DNA from: an uncultured Bacteroidota bacterium
Lineage (GTDB): Bacteria > Bacteroidota > Bacteroidia > Chitinophagales > Chitinophagaceae
Reading direction: 5' to 3'
Assembly (NCBI GenBank): GCA_903929655.1
Contig: CAIYVS010000343.1
Span: 1 to 15,881, forward strand
Length of the DNA stretch: 15,881 bases
Translations under genes and position numbers: made by a program
The notes under the pieces: model-generated
What the model was told of the DNA's origin: nothing
The model's input: only the letters and a program-made list of their open reading frames with translations
The model's database searches: none
Part shown: piece by piece, positions 1 through 6,782 of the stretch
How the letters are laid out: every line of letters begins with the position of its first letter
How positions within the stretch are numbered: position 1 is the stretch's first letter

Positions 1-44
1 AAGGCATATCGTTTTTTTAAAACAAGAATATCGTCTTAATAAGC

Positions 45-686
45 TTACCTGCTCATAGTAAATGATATGGTATCAGTTTGAGGAACATTTCCGCCCTGGT
101 AAGCAGAGTTCTCCCAATTAGTATAATATTCTCCGGAAATACTAAGATTCGTATTGTCAGGCTCGCTGCCTATACCACCCATAATATGGAAATTGGGGCT
201 TTGTACAGGTGTAAATTCAGGAGTAATGGTAAAGTGATTAGCAAGACCATCCGTCATTTGGTTACTATCAATAACGCAGGAAACACTGGAAAACATTTGA
301 CTACCCCTGAAGTTATTAATAAAGAATCCACTGGGAACGCTACCCGCAACAATAGTAGCAGTATATGAGTTGGTAGTGTTAATACTGGAATGATTATTAC
401 TGTTCAAAACTATTTCGTGAACTGTCCAGGTACCGATAAATTTTTGATTAGCATTAATAGAACAGCTATCACCGGTATATCCAAACGGACATTTACAATA
501 GTGGGTATTATATCGGGGTGAAGCAGATACTGTGTCTGAATAACAATATCCCCCGTGCTGGCATATCAGGTCCTGGCATAATGCCGGGTTTAGCTCAGCT
601 TTATTGCAAGATATGTATACCACAGAAAGGAAGCTCAGCAGAACTCCTATAGAAGTAATTAAAATACCGGATTTAAAACTTTTCAT
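45..686 (-). CDS. EGF-like domain lipoprotein of unknown function
   Basis: A 213-residue protein with an N-terminal hydrophobic segment (about residues 7-26) ending in V-Y-I-S-C. This is a relaxed lipobox, so Cys27 is the probable lipidated residue. I see no acidic run just after the Cys of the kind that marks surface-exported lipoproteins. Residues 37-75 hold six cysteines (C37, C42, C48, C64, C66, C75) with C-x4-C, C-x5-C, C-x1-C and C-x8-C spacing and the words HGGYC and CPFGYTG, which is a textbook EGF-like module. From residue 82 the sequence K-F-I-G-T-W opens a beta-rich domain that resembles the start of lipocalin-like domains. That last point is inference. The protein is likely periplasmic or outer-membrane associated, with EGF disulfides formed after export. 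It lies 141 bp downstream of pntB on the same strand and probably has its own promoter. No specific function can be assigned. Confidence 0.8.
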   Translation of the reverse strand: MKSFKSGILITSIGVLLSFLSVVYISCNKAELNPALCQDLICQHGGYCYSDTVSASPRYNTHYCKCPFGYTGDSCSINANQKFIGTWTVHEIVLNSNNHSSINTTNSYTATIVAGSVPSGFFINNFRGSQMFSSVSCVIDSNQMTDGLANHFTITPEFTPVQSPNFHIMGGIGSEPDNTNLSISGEYYTNWENSAYQGGNVPQTDTISFTMSR

Positions 687-761
687 AAATGTAAATTTAA
701 GAAACCTTTTAAATTTTCATAAAAAAATCGCAATAATTAGTGATTTTAATTTAAAGTACTG

Positions 762-789
762 CAAAGGCAGCTGGTTTCTGATACCCAAT
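762..789 (-). promoter_or_regulatory. Putative promoter of the EGF lipoprotein gene
   Basis: Read on the minus strand, TGCCTTTG (762-769) matches the Bacteroidota -7 element TAnnTTTG at all but one fixed position. ATTG lies 16 bp upstream (786-789), where the weak TTTG -33 element is expected. Transcription would begin about 70 nt before the lipoprotein start codon. This rests on consensus matching only. Confidence 0.35.
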
Positions 790-809
790 ATATCAATAAT
801 TGCCTGAAT

Positions 810-836
810 CAGGTATATATATGTAATTTATACCTG
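810..836 (-). other. Stem-loop spanning the pntB stop codon
   Basis: CAGGTATA (810-817) and TATACCTG (829-836) form a perfect 8-bp inverted repeat with an 11-nt loop that includes the pntB stop codon. No run of U follows on the minus strand, so it is not a classical intrinsic terminator. It could protect the 3' end of the pnt transcript or act with another factor. A second small palindrome, CCTGA-A-TCAGG (803-813), overlaps its edge. Confidence 0.4.
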
Positions 837-2222
837 CTTTAATTCGCTTACCAGGTCCTGCAGCACTTTTTTGGCATCGCCAAAAAGCATAGAAGTCTTG
901 GGCCTGAAGAAAAGCTCGTTTTCTATGCCCGCATAGCCGGGCTTCATACTGCGCTTATTAACAATTACATGCTCGGCTTTTTCTACTTCCAATATAGGCA
1001 TGCCGTAAATGGGGCTTGCCGGGTCATCTTTGGCTGCGGGGTTAACAACGTCATTTGCGCCCAGTATCAATACCACATTCTCAGATGCCATTTGGTCATT
1101 GGCATCTTCCATTTCCAGCAGTTTTTCATAAGGCACATCAGCTTCCGCCAGTAAAACGTTCATATGGCCGGGCATACGGCCTGCAACAGGGTGTATGCCA
1201 TAACTTACCTCCACGCCCTTTTCTTCCAGTACTTTTTCCAGTTCATGACATGCGTGCTGCGCCTGGGCTACAGCCAGGCCATAACCTGGAATGATCATTA
1301 CCTTCTGGGCATATGCCATCAGCACAGCAGTATCATTAAGTGATATCTCTTTAAAAGCGCCCTGCTCTTTATTGCCTGCAACTGCACCTGCTTTTTGTCC
1401 GCCAAATGAGCCGATAAGTACATTTTTAAGTGAGCGGTTCATTGCTTTACACATCAATATAGTAAGAATAGTACCTGCAGAACCTACCAGTATACCACCT
1501 GTGAGCATTACAGGGTTGTCGTATAAGAAACCGCCAAAAGCGGCAGCGCAGCCAGTAAAAGAGTTAAGCAAAGAGATAACAACAGGCATATCTGCACCGC
1601 CTATCGGCATTACAAACAATATACCATAAGCTGCCGCCAATGCAAGAATGCCATAAAACAAATAAGGATTGCTTGAGAAACCGCCTATTACCATAACGGC
1701 CATCACTATCATACCACCGAAAAGCAGGAAATTGATCATCTGGGCGCCGGGAATGGCCCTGTCTTTAATGCGTCCGTTCAGTTTGCCCCAGGCTATCATA
1801 CTACCCGCAAAAGATACCGTACCTATCAGCATCCCCAATACCACAACAATCATTTCACCCATGCTTTTGGCTTCGGGCTTACGATATTCTATTAATGATA
1901 TCAGCATGGCGCAGGCACCGCCCATACCATTGAATAAGCTCACCATCTCCGGCATAGAGGTCATCTGCACTTTTTTAGCTGCAAGGGTGCCCACAACAGA
2001 GCCAATAATAAGGCCCCCGAAAATCCAGCCATAATTATGAAGGTGTTCGTGCGTATGTGGGTTCTCCCACAGGAAAATAGTGGCAAAAATAGCAAGGGTC
2101 ATACCTGCCGCCGCAACAAGGTTTCCCTTACGCGCAGTTTCGGGATGCGAAAGCATTTTTAAACCAATAATAAATGTAATTGAACCTATAAGATAACTCA
2201 GTAACAGTATGGTACTTTCCAT
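828..2222 (-). CDS. pntB: NAD(P) transhydrogenase subunit beta
   Basis: A 464-residue integral membrane protein of usual length for PntB. It carries the membrane domain dII and the NADP(H)-binding domain dIII of the proton-translocating transhydrogenase, which couples hydride transfer between NADH and NADP+ to proton movement across the inner membrane. Hydrophobic segments fill residues 1-260, including the family motif around PEMVSLFNGMGG (91-102). The cytoplasmic dIII shows GYGLAVAQAQ (313-322), HPVAGRMPGHMNV (344-356), GANDVVNPAA (388-397) and KRSMKPGYAG (423-432), the conserved NADP-binding elements. The start is ATG. It is the last of three pnt genes, 30 bp after pntAB, in the order alpha1-alpha2-beta seen in Rhodospirillum-type three-subunit enzymes. 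A stem-loop spans its stop codon. Confidence 0.96.
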   Translation of the reverse strand: MESTILLLSYLIGSITFIIGLKMLSHPETARKGNLVAAAGMTLAIFATIFLWENPHTHEHLHNYGWIFGGLIIGSVVGTLAAKKVQMTSMPEMVSLFNGMGGACAMLISLIEYRKPEAKSMGEMIVVVLGMLIGTVSFAGSMIAWGKLNGRIKDRAIPGAQMINFLLFGGMIVMAVMVIGGFSSNPYLFYGILALAAAYGILFVMPIGGADMPVVISLLNSFTGCAAAFGGFLYDNPVMLTGGILVGSAGTILTILMCKAMNRSLKNVLIGSFGGQKAGAVAGNKEQGAFKEISLNDTAVLMAYAQKVMIIPGYGLAVAQAQHACHELEKVLEEKGVEVSYGIHPVAGRMPGHMNVLLAEADVPYEKLLEMEDANDQMASENVVLILGANDVVNPAAKDDPASPIYGMPILEVEKAEHVIVNKRSMKPGYAGIENELFFRPKTSMLFGDAKKVLQDLVSELKQV

Positions 2223-2223
2223 A

Positions 2224-2254
2224 TTGGAATTTGGAATTTAAGATTTTCGATTTT
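2224..2254. repeat. AT-rich word repeat between pntAB and pntB
   Basis: The gap holds TTGGAATTTGGAATTT followed by AGATTTTCGATTTT. The same words, GGAATTT and TTTTCGATTT, recur in the larger gap at 2583-2663, so both spacers of the operon share one repeat vocabulary. The repeat runs into the A/T-rich lysine codons at the end of pntAB. Confidence 0.6.
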
Positions 2255-2573
2255 ATTTTTTCTTTTTCTTACTAAACATTTCGAGCATACGGTCTGTAAC
2301 CACAAAACCACCTACCACATTTAAGGTACCCAGTACAACAGCAAGGAAACCCAATGTCAGTGCGAGGTAGTCGTCGCTTGATGCCTGGCCCATTACGATA
2401 ATAGCGCCAATTACAACCACACCATGTATCGCATTGGCGCCGCTCATTAATGGCGTATGTAATACAGAAGGTACGCGTGATATTACCTCAATACCCAGGA
2501 AAATAGAAAGTATAACAATTGTGATGAGCCTGTAAGAGGCCGGATCTGTAAATATGCTTGTAAACTGTTCCAT
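2253..2573 (-). CDS. pntAB: NAD(P) transhydrogenase alpha subunit, membrane part (alpha2)
   Basis: A 106-residue protein with about three hydrophobic segments (roughly residues 14-30, 44-62 and 68-92) and a lysine-rich end. It corresponds to the C-terminal membrane portion of E. coli PntA, encoded here as a separate subunit. Conserved words include EVISRVPSVLHTPLMSG (29-45) and a second membrane stretch with GAIIVMG. It forms dII together with PntB. It sits between pntAA and pntB with gaps of 91 and 30 bp, both filled with AT-rich repeats. The start is ATG at 2571-2573. Length and position agree with known split-alpha transhydrogenases. Confidence 0.94.
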   Translation of the reverse strand: MEQFTSIFTDPASYRLITIVILSIFLGIEVISRVPSVLHTPLMSGANAIHGVVVIGAIIVMGQASSDDYLALTLGFLAVVLGTLNVVGGFVVTDRMLEMFSKKKKK

Positions 2574-2582
2574 TAGCTCGTT

Positions 2583-2663
2583 TTTGTTATTTGTTATTTG
2601 TTATTTGGAATTTTCGATTTAGAACTTGTTATTTGGATTTTGTTATTTTCGATTTGGAATTTC
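2583..2663. repeat. AT-rich word repeats between pntAA and pntAB
   Basis: Almost the whole 91-bp gap is built from a few words: TTTGTTA three times in tandem from 2583, then TTATTTGG, AATTTTCGATTT, TTATTTGG again, TTATTTTCGATTT and GGAATTT. The vocabulary matches the gap at 2224-2254. There are no regular spacers, so this is not a CRISPR array. It would be transcribed within the pnt mRNA. Confidence 0.65.
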
Positions 2664-2664
2664 C

Positions 2665-3789
2665 CTAAGCCATAGCCGGCATTAATGCCTGCACTCTTTC
2701 GTTGGTAATTTTTCCGCCTGTAGCTATGCAAGTCCCTTTCACAATATCATCATCAAAATTCAGGTTCAGTCCGCCTTCTTTATTGATAATAAGTTTTAAA
2801 AAGTTGAGCACATTTTTGCTGTAAACCTTGCTGGCATCTGCAGGCTGCATGGCAGGTAAAGCAGAATTACCAATAATGGTCACGCCATTGTGCATCACTG
2901 TTTCATTGTTTTTGGTGAGGTCTGTATTGCCACCGGTAACTGATGCAATGTCAATAATTACAGAGCCCGGCCTCATATCTTCTATCATTTGTTTTGTGAT
3001 AAGGATAGGCGCTTTTTTACCGGGTATCTGTGCAGTGGTGATGATAATATCTGATTTGCGGGCATGCTCGTGTATTTTTTCACGCTGGCGGCGCTGAAAA
3101 TCTTCTGATTGTTCAACAGCATATCCGCCTGCTTTTGATGCATCTGCTGCGCCTTCCACCTCTACAAATTTTGCCCCAAGGCTCATTACCTCTTCTTTCA
3201 CGGCAGGGCGGGTATCAAATACTTCTACCACGGCCCCCAGGCGTTTGGCTGTTGCTATAGCCTGCAGGCCCGCAACTCCTGCTCCCAATATCAAAAGCTT
3301 GGCAGGTGGTATACTGCCTGCCGCCGTCATGAACATGGGGAAATACCTGCTATACTGCACTGCAGCGAGTAATACTGCTTTATAACCTGCAATATTGGCC
3401 TGCGAACTTAGTACGTCCATGCTTTGTGCACGGGTGGTACGTGGTATGGTGTCCATACTGAAGACGGTATAACCCTTTTCAGCCCATTGCTGCATCAGGC
3501 CGGGATTAAAGAGCGGTTGAAATACACCCATCAATACAGCTTCGGTTTTTGCCCCTGCCACATTTTCTGTTTGTATGCTTAATATAATGTTCGCTTCTGC
3601 CTTTATGCCTGCTGCATCTTTTATTACAGCTCCGGCATCGGTATAGGCTTTGTCATTATGAAAAGCCGCAGCCCCGGCATTGGCTTCTACCCACACAGTT
3701 ACATTCATTTTTACCAATGCAGCCACCACTTCAGGCACCAAGGATACTCTTGTTTCCGGTGCTTGCTCTTTCAATACTCCAATGATCAT
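2665..3789 (-). CDS. pntAA: NAD(P) transhydrogenase subunit alpha, NAD(H)-binding (alpha1)
   Basis: A 374-residue soluble domain-I protein of the alanine dehydrogenase/PNT family. It binds NAD(H) on the cytoplasmic side and passes hydride to NADP+ bound by PntB. The N-terminal family signature KEQAPETRVSLVPE (7-20) is present. RAQSMDVLSSQANIAGYKA (120-138) matches the conserved segment near the nicotinamide site. The Rossmann loop is GAGVAG (169-174), followed by EVFDTRP (189-195). The signature around PGKKAPILIT and the GSVIIDIA strand are also present. The start is ATG and length is normal for the split subunit. It is the first gene of the pnt operon, and a perfect TAnnTTTG element lies about 80 bp upstream. 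It differs from alanine dehydrogenase mainly by context and by this Rossmann region. Confidence 0.95.
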   Translation of the reverse strand: MIIGVLKEQAPETRVSLVPEVVAALVKMNVTVWVEANAGAAAFHNDKAYTDAGAVIKDAAGIKAEANIILSIQTENVAGAKTEAVLMGVFQPLFNPGLMQQWAEKGYTVFSMDTIPRTTRAQSMDVLSSQANIAGYKAVLLAAVQYSRYFPMFMTAAGSIPPAKLLILGAGVAGLQAIATAKRLGAVVEVFDTRPAVKEEVMSLGAKFVEVEGAADASKAGGYAVEQSEDFQRRQREKIHEHARKSDIIITTAQIPGKKAPILITKQMIEDMRPGSVIIDIASVTGGNTDLTKNNETVMHNGVTIIGNSALPAMQPADASKVYSKNVLNFLKLIINKEGGLNLNFDDDIVKGTCIATGGKITNERVQALMPAMA

Positions 3790-3867
3790 AAAATATTCGG
3801 GATCGTTTTAAGAAAAGGTATATTAAAAACTATTTCGGTATATATATTAAATACGTTTTTCAGACCG

Positions 3868-3875
3868 CAAAGGTA
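3868..3875 (-). promoter_or_regulatory. Putative -7 promoter element for the pnt operon
   Basis: The minus strand reads TACCTTTG followed by C, an exact match to the Bacteroidota -7 consensus TAnnTTTG. I find no convincing TTTG -33 element 17-20 bp upstream, though that element is weakly conserved. Expected transcription start is near 3860, giving a leader of about 70 nt. Confidence 0.55.
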
Positions 3876-3940
3876 AAATTTCGGAGGTAGATTTTTGTAA
3901 TTTTTTATTTTTATTAAGATGACTATGGTCATTAAATAGG

Positions 3941-3960
3941 ATATCTTAACATATCTTAGG
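3941..3960. repeat. Tandem 10-bp direct repeat in the pntAA/carbamoyltransferase gap
   Basis: ATATCTTAAC is followed directly by ATATCTTAGG, two copies differing at the last two bases. They lie 40 bp before the carbamoyltransferase start, where an operator might be expected. The surrounding 210-bp divergent gap is strongly AT-rich, so chance is a real alternative. Confidence 0.35.
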
Positions 3961-3999
3961 CTCTTTCTAATATTTAGGTAATTTTTTAAATATATTCTT

Positions 4000-5700
4000 T
4001 TGCAAAATAAACCTGTTTATATCCTGGGTACTGGCCTCTCGCACGATGGCTCAACTTGCCTCATGAAAGACGGAGAAATAGTAGTAGCCATAGAAAAGGA
4101 AAGACTGAGCCGCAAAAAGCATGATGGGGGTAACGATTTCCTCACGGTTCAGTACTGCCTCGATGCAGCAGGTATTGCTGAGCAGGATATTTCCCTGTTG
4201 GTACAGGCCGCCAATTTTGAAAAAGAAGGCATCAGAACAGACCGCCATTTGGGTCCGCGTTACTTCTCCGCCCAATTTCAGGCGCCCGTTCATACTATCT
4301 CGCATCATATGGCACATGCTTACAGTGCAGTAGGTACGTCACCTTTCGATTCCTGCAATGTGATGGTAATAGACGCTGCAGGCAGCCCCTATCAGCAATG
4401 CGATGATCTGGAAGGAGCAGAAATACCGGCCCAGGATTTTACATCGGGTATGTATTGCGAAAAAGATAGCTTTTATCATTTCGACGGGCAGCAATTGATC
4501 CCCATTTATAAAGATTTTGCAGAAATGAGACTCTATGCTAAACCAACATCTATAAAACTGCCCACTATTTATCATTCCATAGGCGGCCTGTATAGTGCGG
4601 CCAGTTTTTATTGTTTTGGCAATATGGATGATGCGGGCAAGCTGATGGGCCTTGCACCCTATGGCAACAGCAACAATAAACCCGAAATATTTAAAAAAGA
4701 GCATGACAGGATCGAAATAAATTATGATGATCTGTACGGCGTCTTCACTGATCCTTCGCATAGCTACGATAATTTCAGGAAAAAATTTCAGCACTATGCG
4801 GATATAGCAAAATGGGTACAGGCAGAAACAGAAAAAGCAATCCTCTACATATTTAAGGAAAGGCTCAAACTCCATCAGCACGATAACCTGGCCTATGCAG
4901 GCGGGGTGGCCTTGAACGCGGTTTCAAACGCCAGGCTCTTAAAAGAAACCGGCATTAAGAACCTCTATATGCAGCCCGCAGCAGGGGACAATGGCCTCGC
5001 AATAGGTTGTGCCTATTATGGCTGGCTGAATGTTTTGAAGAACAAAAAAATAAAACATTCGGGCACTCCTTTCCTGGGCAGGAAATATGAAATAGCAGAA
5101 ATGTTTTCTGCTATAAAAGAATATGAGGCGCAACATAATACCCATATTATCTACAGGCAAAGCCCCTCGCTATATGCTGATATGGCAGGCATTTTAGCCT
5201 CTGGTAAAGTTATTGCTTGGTTCAATGGAGCAGCGGAATTCGGGCCACGTGCTTTGGGCCACAGAAGCATACTGGCAGATCCGCGTTTACCGGGCGTTCG
5301 CGACCATATCAACCTTAACATCAAATTTCGCGAGGATTTCAGGCCCTTTGCGCCTGCAGTTAAAGAAGCAGACGTGCACAAATATTTCGAAAATGGTTTT
5401 GTAAGCCCCTACATGATATTAATAGATCATATTAAAGAAGAATGGAAAGATAAAGTACCGGGTATTGTGCACAGAGATGGCACATGCAGGGTGCAAACTG
5501 TTACTACAGACTGGAACGCAGATTTTTATTATTTGCTGGATGCCTTTGAAAAAGAAACGGGTATCGGTATCTTGCTCAACACTTCTTTTAACAGGAAAGG
5601 AATGCCAATAGTTGAAACACCAACGCAGGCGCTGGAATTGTTTTTTAATACGGCAATTGATATATTGGTACTGGAAAATATCATCATCGAAAAAACATAA
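4000..5700 (+). CDS. Carbamoyltransferase, NodU/CmcH/TobZ family
   Basis: A 566-residue, apparently complete two-domain carbamoyltransferase (TobZ is of similar size). Family members use carbamoyl phosphate and ATP to make carbamoyl-adenylate and transfer the carbamoyl group to a hydroxyl of a small molecule or sugar. The Kae1-like N-terminal domain shows the metal-binding HHMAHA (102-107), VIDAAG (123-128), GKLMGLAPYG (213-222), AGGVALNAVSNARL (300-313) and QPAAGDNGLAIG (325-336). The C-terminal domain shows EFGPRALGHRSILADPR (413-429), KFREDFRPFAP (442-452), HRDGTCRVQTV (491-501) and NTSFNRKGMPIVETP (527-541). All are hallmark blocks. The start is TTG: an in-frame TAA lies 19 bp upstream (3979-3981), and the next Met would delete the conserved ILGTGLSHDGS beginning. 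It is followed 2 bp later by a hydroxylase gene, so co-expression is likely. The substrate is unknown. Confidence 0.93.
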   Translation: MQNKPVYILGTGLSHDGSTCLMKDGEIVVAIEKERLSRKKHDGGNDFLTVQYCLDAAGIAEQDISLLVQAANFEKEGIRTDRHLGPRYFSAQFQAPVHTISHHMAHAYSAVGTSPFDSCNVMVIDAAGSPYQQCDDLEGAEIPAQDFTSGMYCEKDSFYHFDGQQLIPIYKDFAEMRLYAKPTSIKLPTIYHSIGGLYSAASFYCFGNMDDAGKLMGLAPYGNSNNKPEIFKKEHDRIEINYDDLYGVFTDPSHSYDNFRKKFQHYADIAKWVQAETEKAILYIFKERLKLHQHDNLAYAGGVALNAVSNARLLKETGIKNLYMQPAAGDNGLAIGCAYYGWLNVLKNKKIKHSGTPFLGRKYEIAEMFSAIKEYEAQHNTHIIYRQSPSLYADMAGILASGKVIAWFNGAAEFGPRALGHRSILADPRLPGVRDHINLNIKFREDFRPFAPAVKEADVHKYFENGFVSPYMILIDHIKEEWKDKVPGIVHRDGTCRVQTVTTDWNADFYYLLDAFEKETGIGILLNTSFNRKGMPIVETPTQALELFFNTAIDILVLENIIIEKT

Positions 5701-5702
5701 GC

Positions 5703-6446
5703 ATGATACGCTACGCCAAACTGAATTTAGCCATAGATGTCAAACCTTTGCAGGAGGAAATAAAACGATTGAATGCAGAATGGCTGCCGCATTATCAGGT
5801 GAAGCATTATGAAGGGGAATGGGAAGTATTGGCTTTAAGGGCTCCCGGAGGAAATACACAATCTCCTTATGCCGAATTGAGAGAAGGGGAGACGTTTTAT
5901 GACACAGAATTAATGCAGCATTGCCCAGGAATAAAAAAAACGCTTGATCTTTTTAAATGCGAAAAGCTGGCTGTGAGGCTCTTAAACCTTAAGAAAGACG
6001 CTGTAATAAAAGAACATACCGATAAAGACTTATGTTTCGAAAAAGGTGAGGTAAGAATGCACATTCCCGTTTGTACAAACCCGCAAGTGGAATTTTTTGT
6101 TGATAATATGCAAATGAAAATGCGGGAAGGGGAGTGCTGGTATGTAAATGTAAATCTGCCACATAGGCTCGGTAACCAGGGAGATGCAGACAGGATACAT
6201 TTAGTACTGGATTGCAGCGTAAACGACTGGATAAAAGCACTATTTAATGATCCGGAAAATGAAATAAGCATCCTGACAGAAGCTGAACTATGGCTCAGGA
6301 ATAAAGAGGAAAAATTAAATATCATTCATTCTTTAAGATTGCAAAACACAGAAACATCACTGGAAATGGCCGATAGTATAGAGAACAAGCTTAATGGCTT
6401 TATAAAAGAATCAGAAACTAAAAAGAATGAGGGATTAATTGCTTAA
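5703..6446 (+). CDS. Aspartyl/asparaginyl beta-hydroxylase-like 2-oxoglutarate dioxygenase
   Basis: A 247-residue protein with a double-stranded beta-helix Fe(II)/2-oxoglutarate oxygenase core of the Asp/Asn hydroxylase family. The candidate iron ligands are His105 and Asp107 (KEHTDKD, 103-109) and His154 (NLPHRLGN, 151-158). Arg118 and His120 (VRMH) and Arg164 (DRIHLVLD, 163-170) sit where family members bind the 2-oxoglutarate carboxylates. Unlike mammalian AspH, the Asp ligand is present, giving a full facial triad. Residues 40-60 (EVLALRAPGG) are typical of the family's N-terminal part. Residues about 178-247 form a helical, charged tail that I do not recognise. The reaction is expected to be hydroxylation of a peptide, protein or amino-acid-like substrate, coupled to CO2 and succinate release. 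The gene is translationally close to the carbamoyltransferase (2-bp gap). A hairpin covers its stop codon. Confidence 0.85.
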   Translation: MIRYAKLNLAIDVKPLQEEIKRLNAEWLPHYQVKHYEGEWEVLALRAPGGNTQSPYAELREGETFYDTELMQHCPGIKKTLDLFKCEKLAVRLLNLKKDAVIKEHTDKDLCFEKGEVRMHIPVCTNPQVEFFVDNMQMKMREGECWYVNVNLPHRLGNQGDADRIHLVLDCSVNDWIKALFNDPENEISILTEAELWLRNKEEKLNIIHSLRLQNTETSLEMADSIENKLNGFIKESETKKNEGLIA

Positions 6447-6473
6447 TTTTATTGTAGCAATTAAGTATTTTTT
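6435..6473 (+). terminator. Possible weak terminator after the hydroxylase gene
   Basis: TTAATTGC (6435-6442) and GCAATTAA (6457-6464) form a perfect 8-bp stem with a 14-nt loop containing the hydroxylase stop codon. Six T follow at 6468-6473, directly before the next start codon. The stem has only two G-C pairs, so it may terminate poorly or only attenuate read-through into the DUF721 gene. Confidence 0.4.
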
Positions 6474-6755
6474 ATGGGCTCATATAGCATAGGGGAAGCG
6501 ATCAATTTATTACTGGAGCAATCTAAATGGAAGCCTAAAGTAATAGAAGTGCGCATGCGCGATGAATGGGAGCAAATAGCAGGCAAGACCATATCTAGAT
6601 ACACCCGCAACATCTATATGAAAGACAGGGTGCTTACCATCTATACCGATGTAGCGCCATTGAAGCAGGAATTGCTGGTAGGTAAACAGCAATTGATCAA
6701 TAATATCAACGAGTATTTTAAAGAAAAGGTAGTTGAGGAAATAGTAGTCAAATAA
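6474..6755 (+). CDS. DUF721 family protein (DciA-like)
   Basis: A 93-residue protein matching the short Bacteroidota form of DUF721. The pattern is an N-terminal helix (SIGEAINLLLEQ, 5-16), then V-R-M-R-D-E-W-E-Q-I-A-G-K-T-I (26-40) with the family's conserved W-x-x-I-x-G core. Next come a strand with L-T-I-Y-T-D-V-A-P (54-62), the helix LKQELLVGKQQLINNINEYF (63-82), and a final beta strand. In many bacteria lacking DnaC, DciA helps load the replicative helicase DnaB. Whether this short form does so is inference. It follows the hydroxylase gene by 27 bp, but a hairpin with a T run lies between, so it may have its own promoter. It faces the convergent yjjG gene 27 bp away. Confidence 0.8.
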   Translation: MGSYSIGEAINLLLEQSKWKPKVIEVRMRDEWEQIAGKTISRYTRNIYMKDRVLTIYTDVAPLKQELLVGKQQLINNINEYFKEKVVEEIVVK

Positions 6756-6782
6756 TCAAGTCTCCGGCAAGAGAACCGCTAT

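Noticed and set aside
1..44. Direct repeat ATATCGT (6-12 and 28-34) as a terminator for the lipoprotein gene
   Set aside because: The copies are direct rather than inverted and form no hairpin; too little sequence is available at the window edge to say more.
1669..2034. 121-codon open frame antisense to pntB
   Set aside because: Entirely opposite the conserved membrane domain of PntB; the Pro- and Ile-rich translation is typical of an antisense shadow.
2583..2606. Tandem TTTGTTA units considered as a CRISPR or microsatellite locus
   Set aside because: Units are 7 bp with no unique spacers and no cas genes; better described as part of the pnt spacer repeats.
4339..4881. 180-codon open frame antisense to the carbamoyltransferase
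   Set aside because: It lies wholly opposite a well-supported conserved gene and its translation has no recognisable domain or codon pattern.
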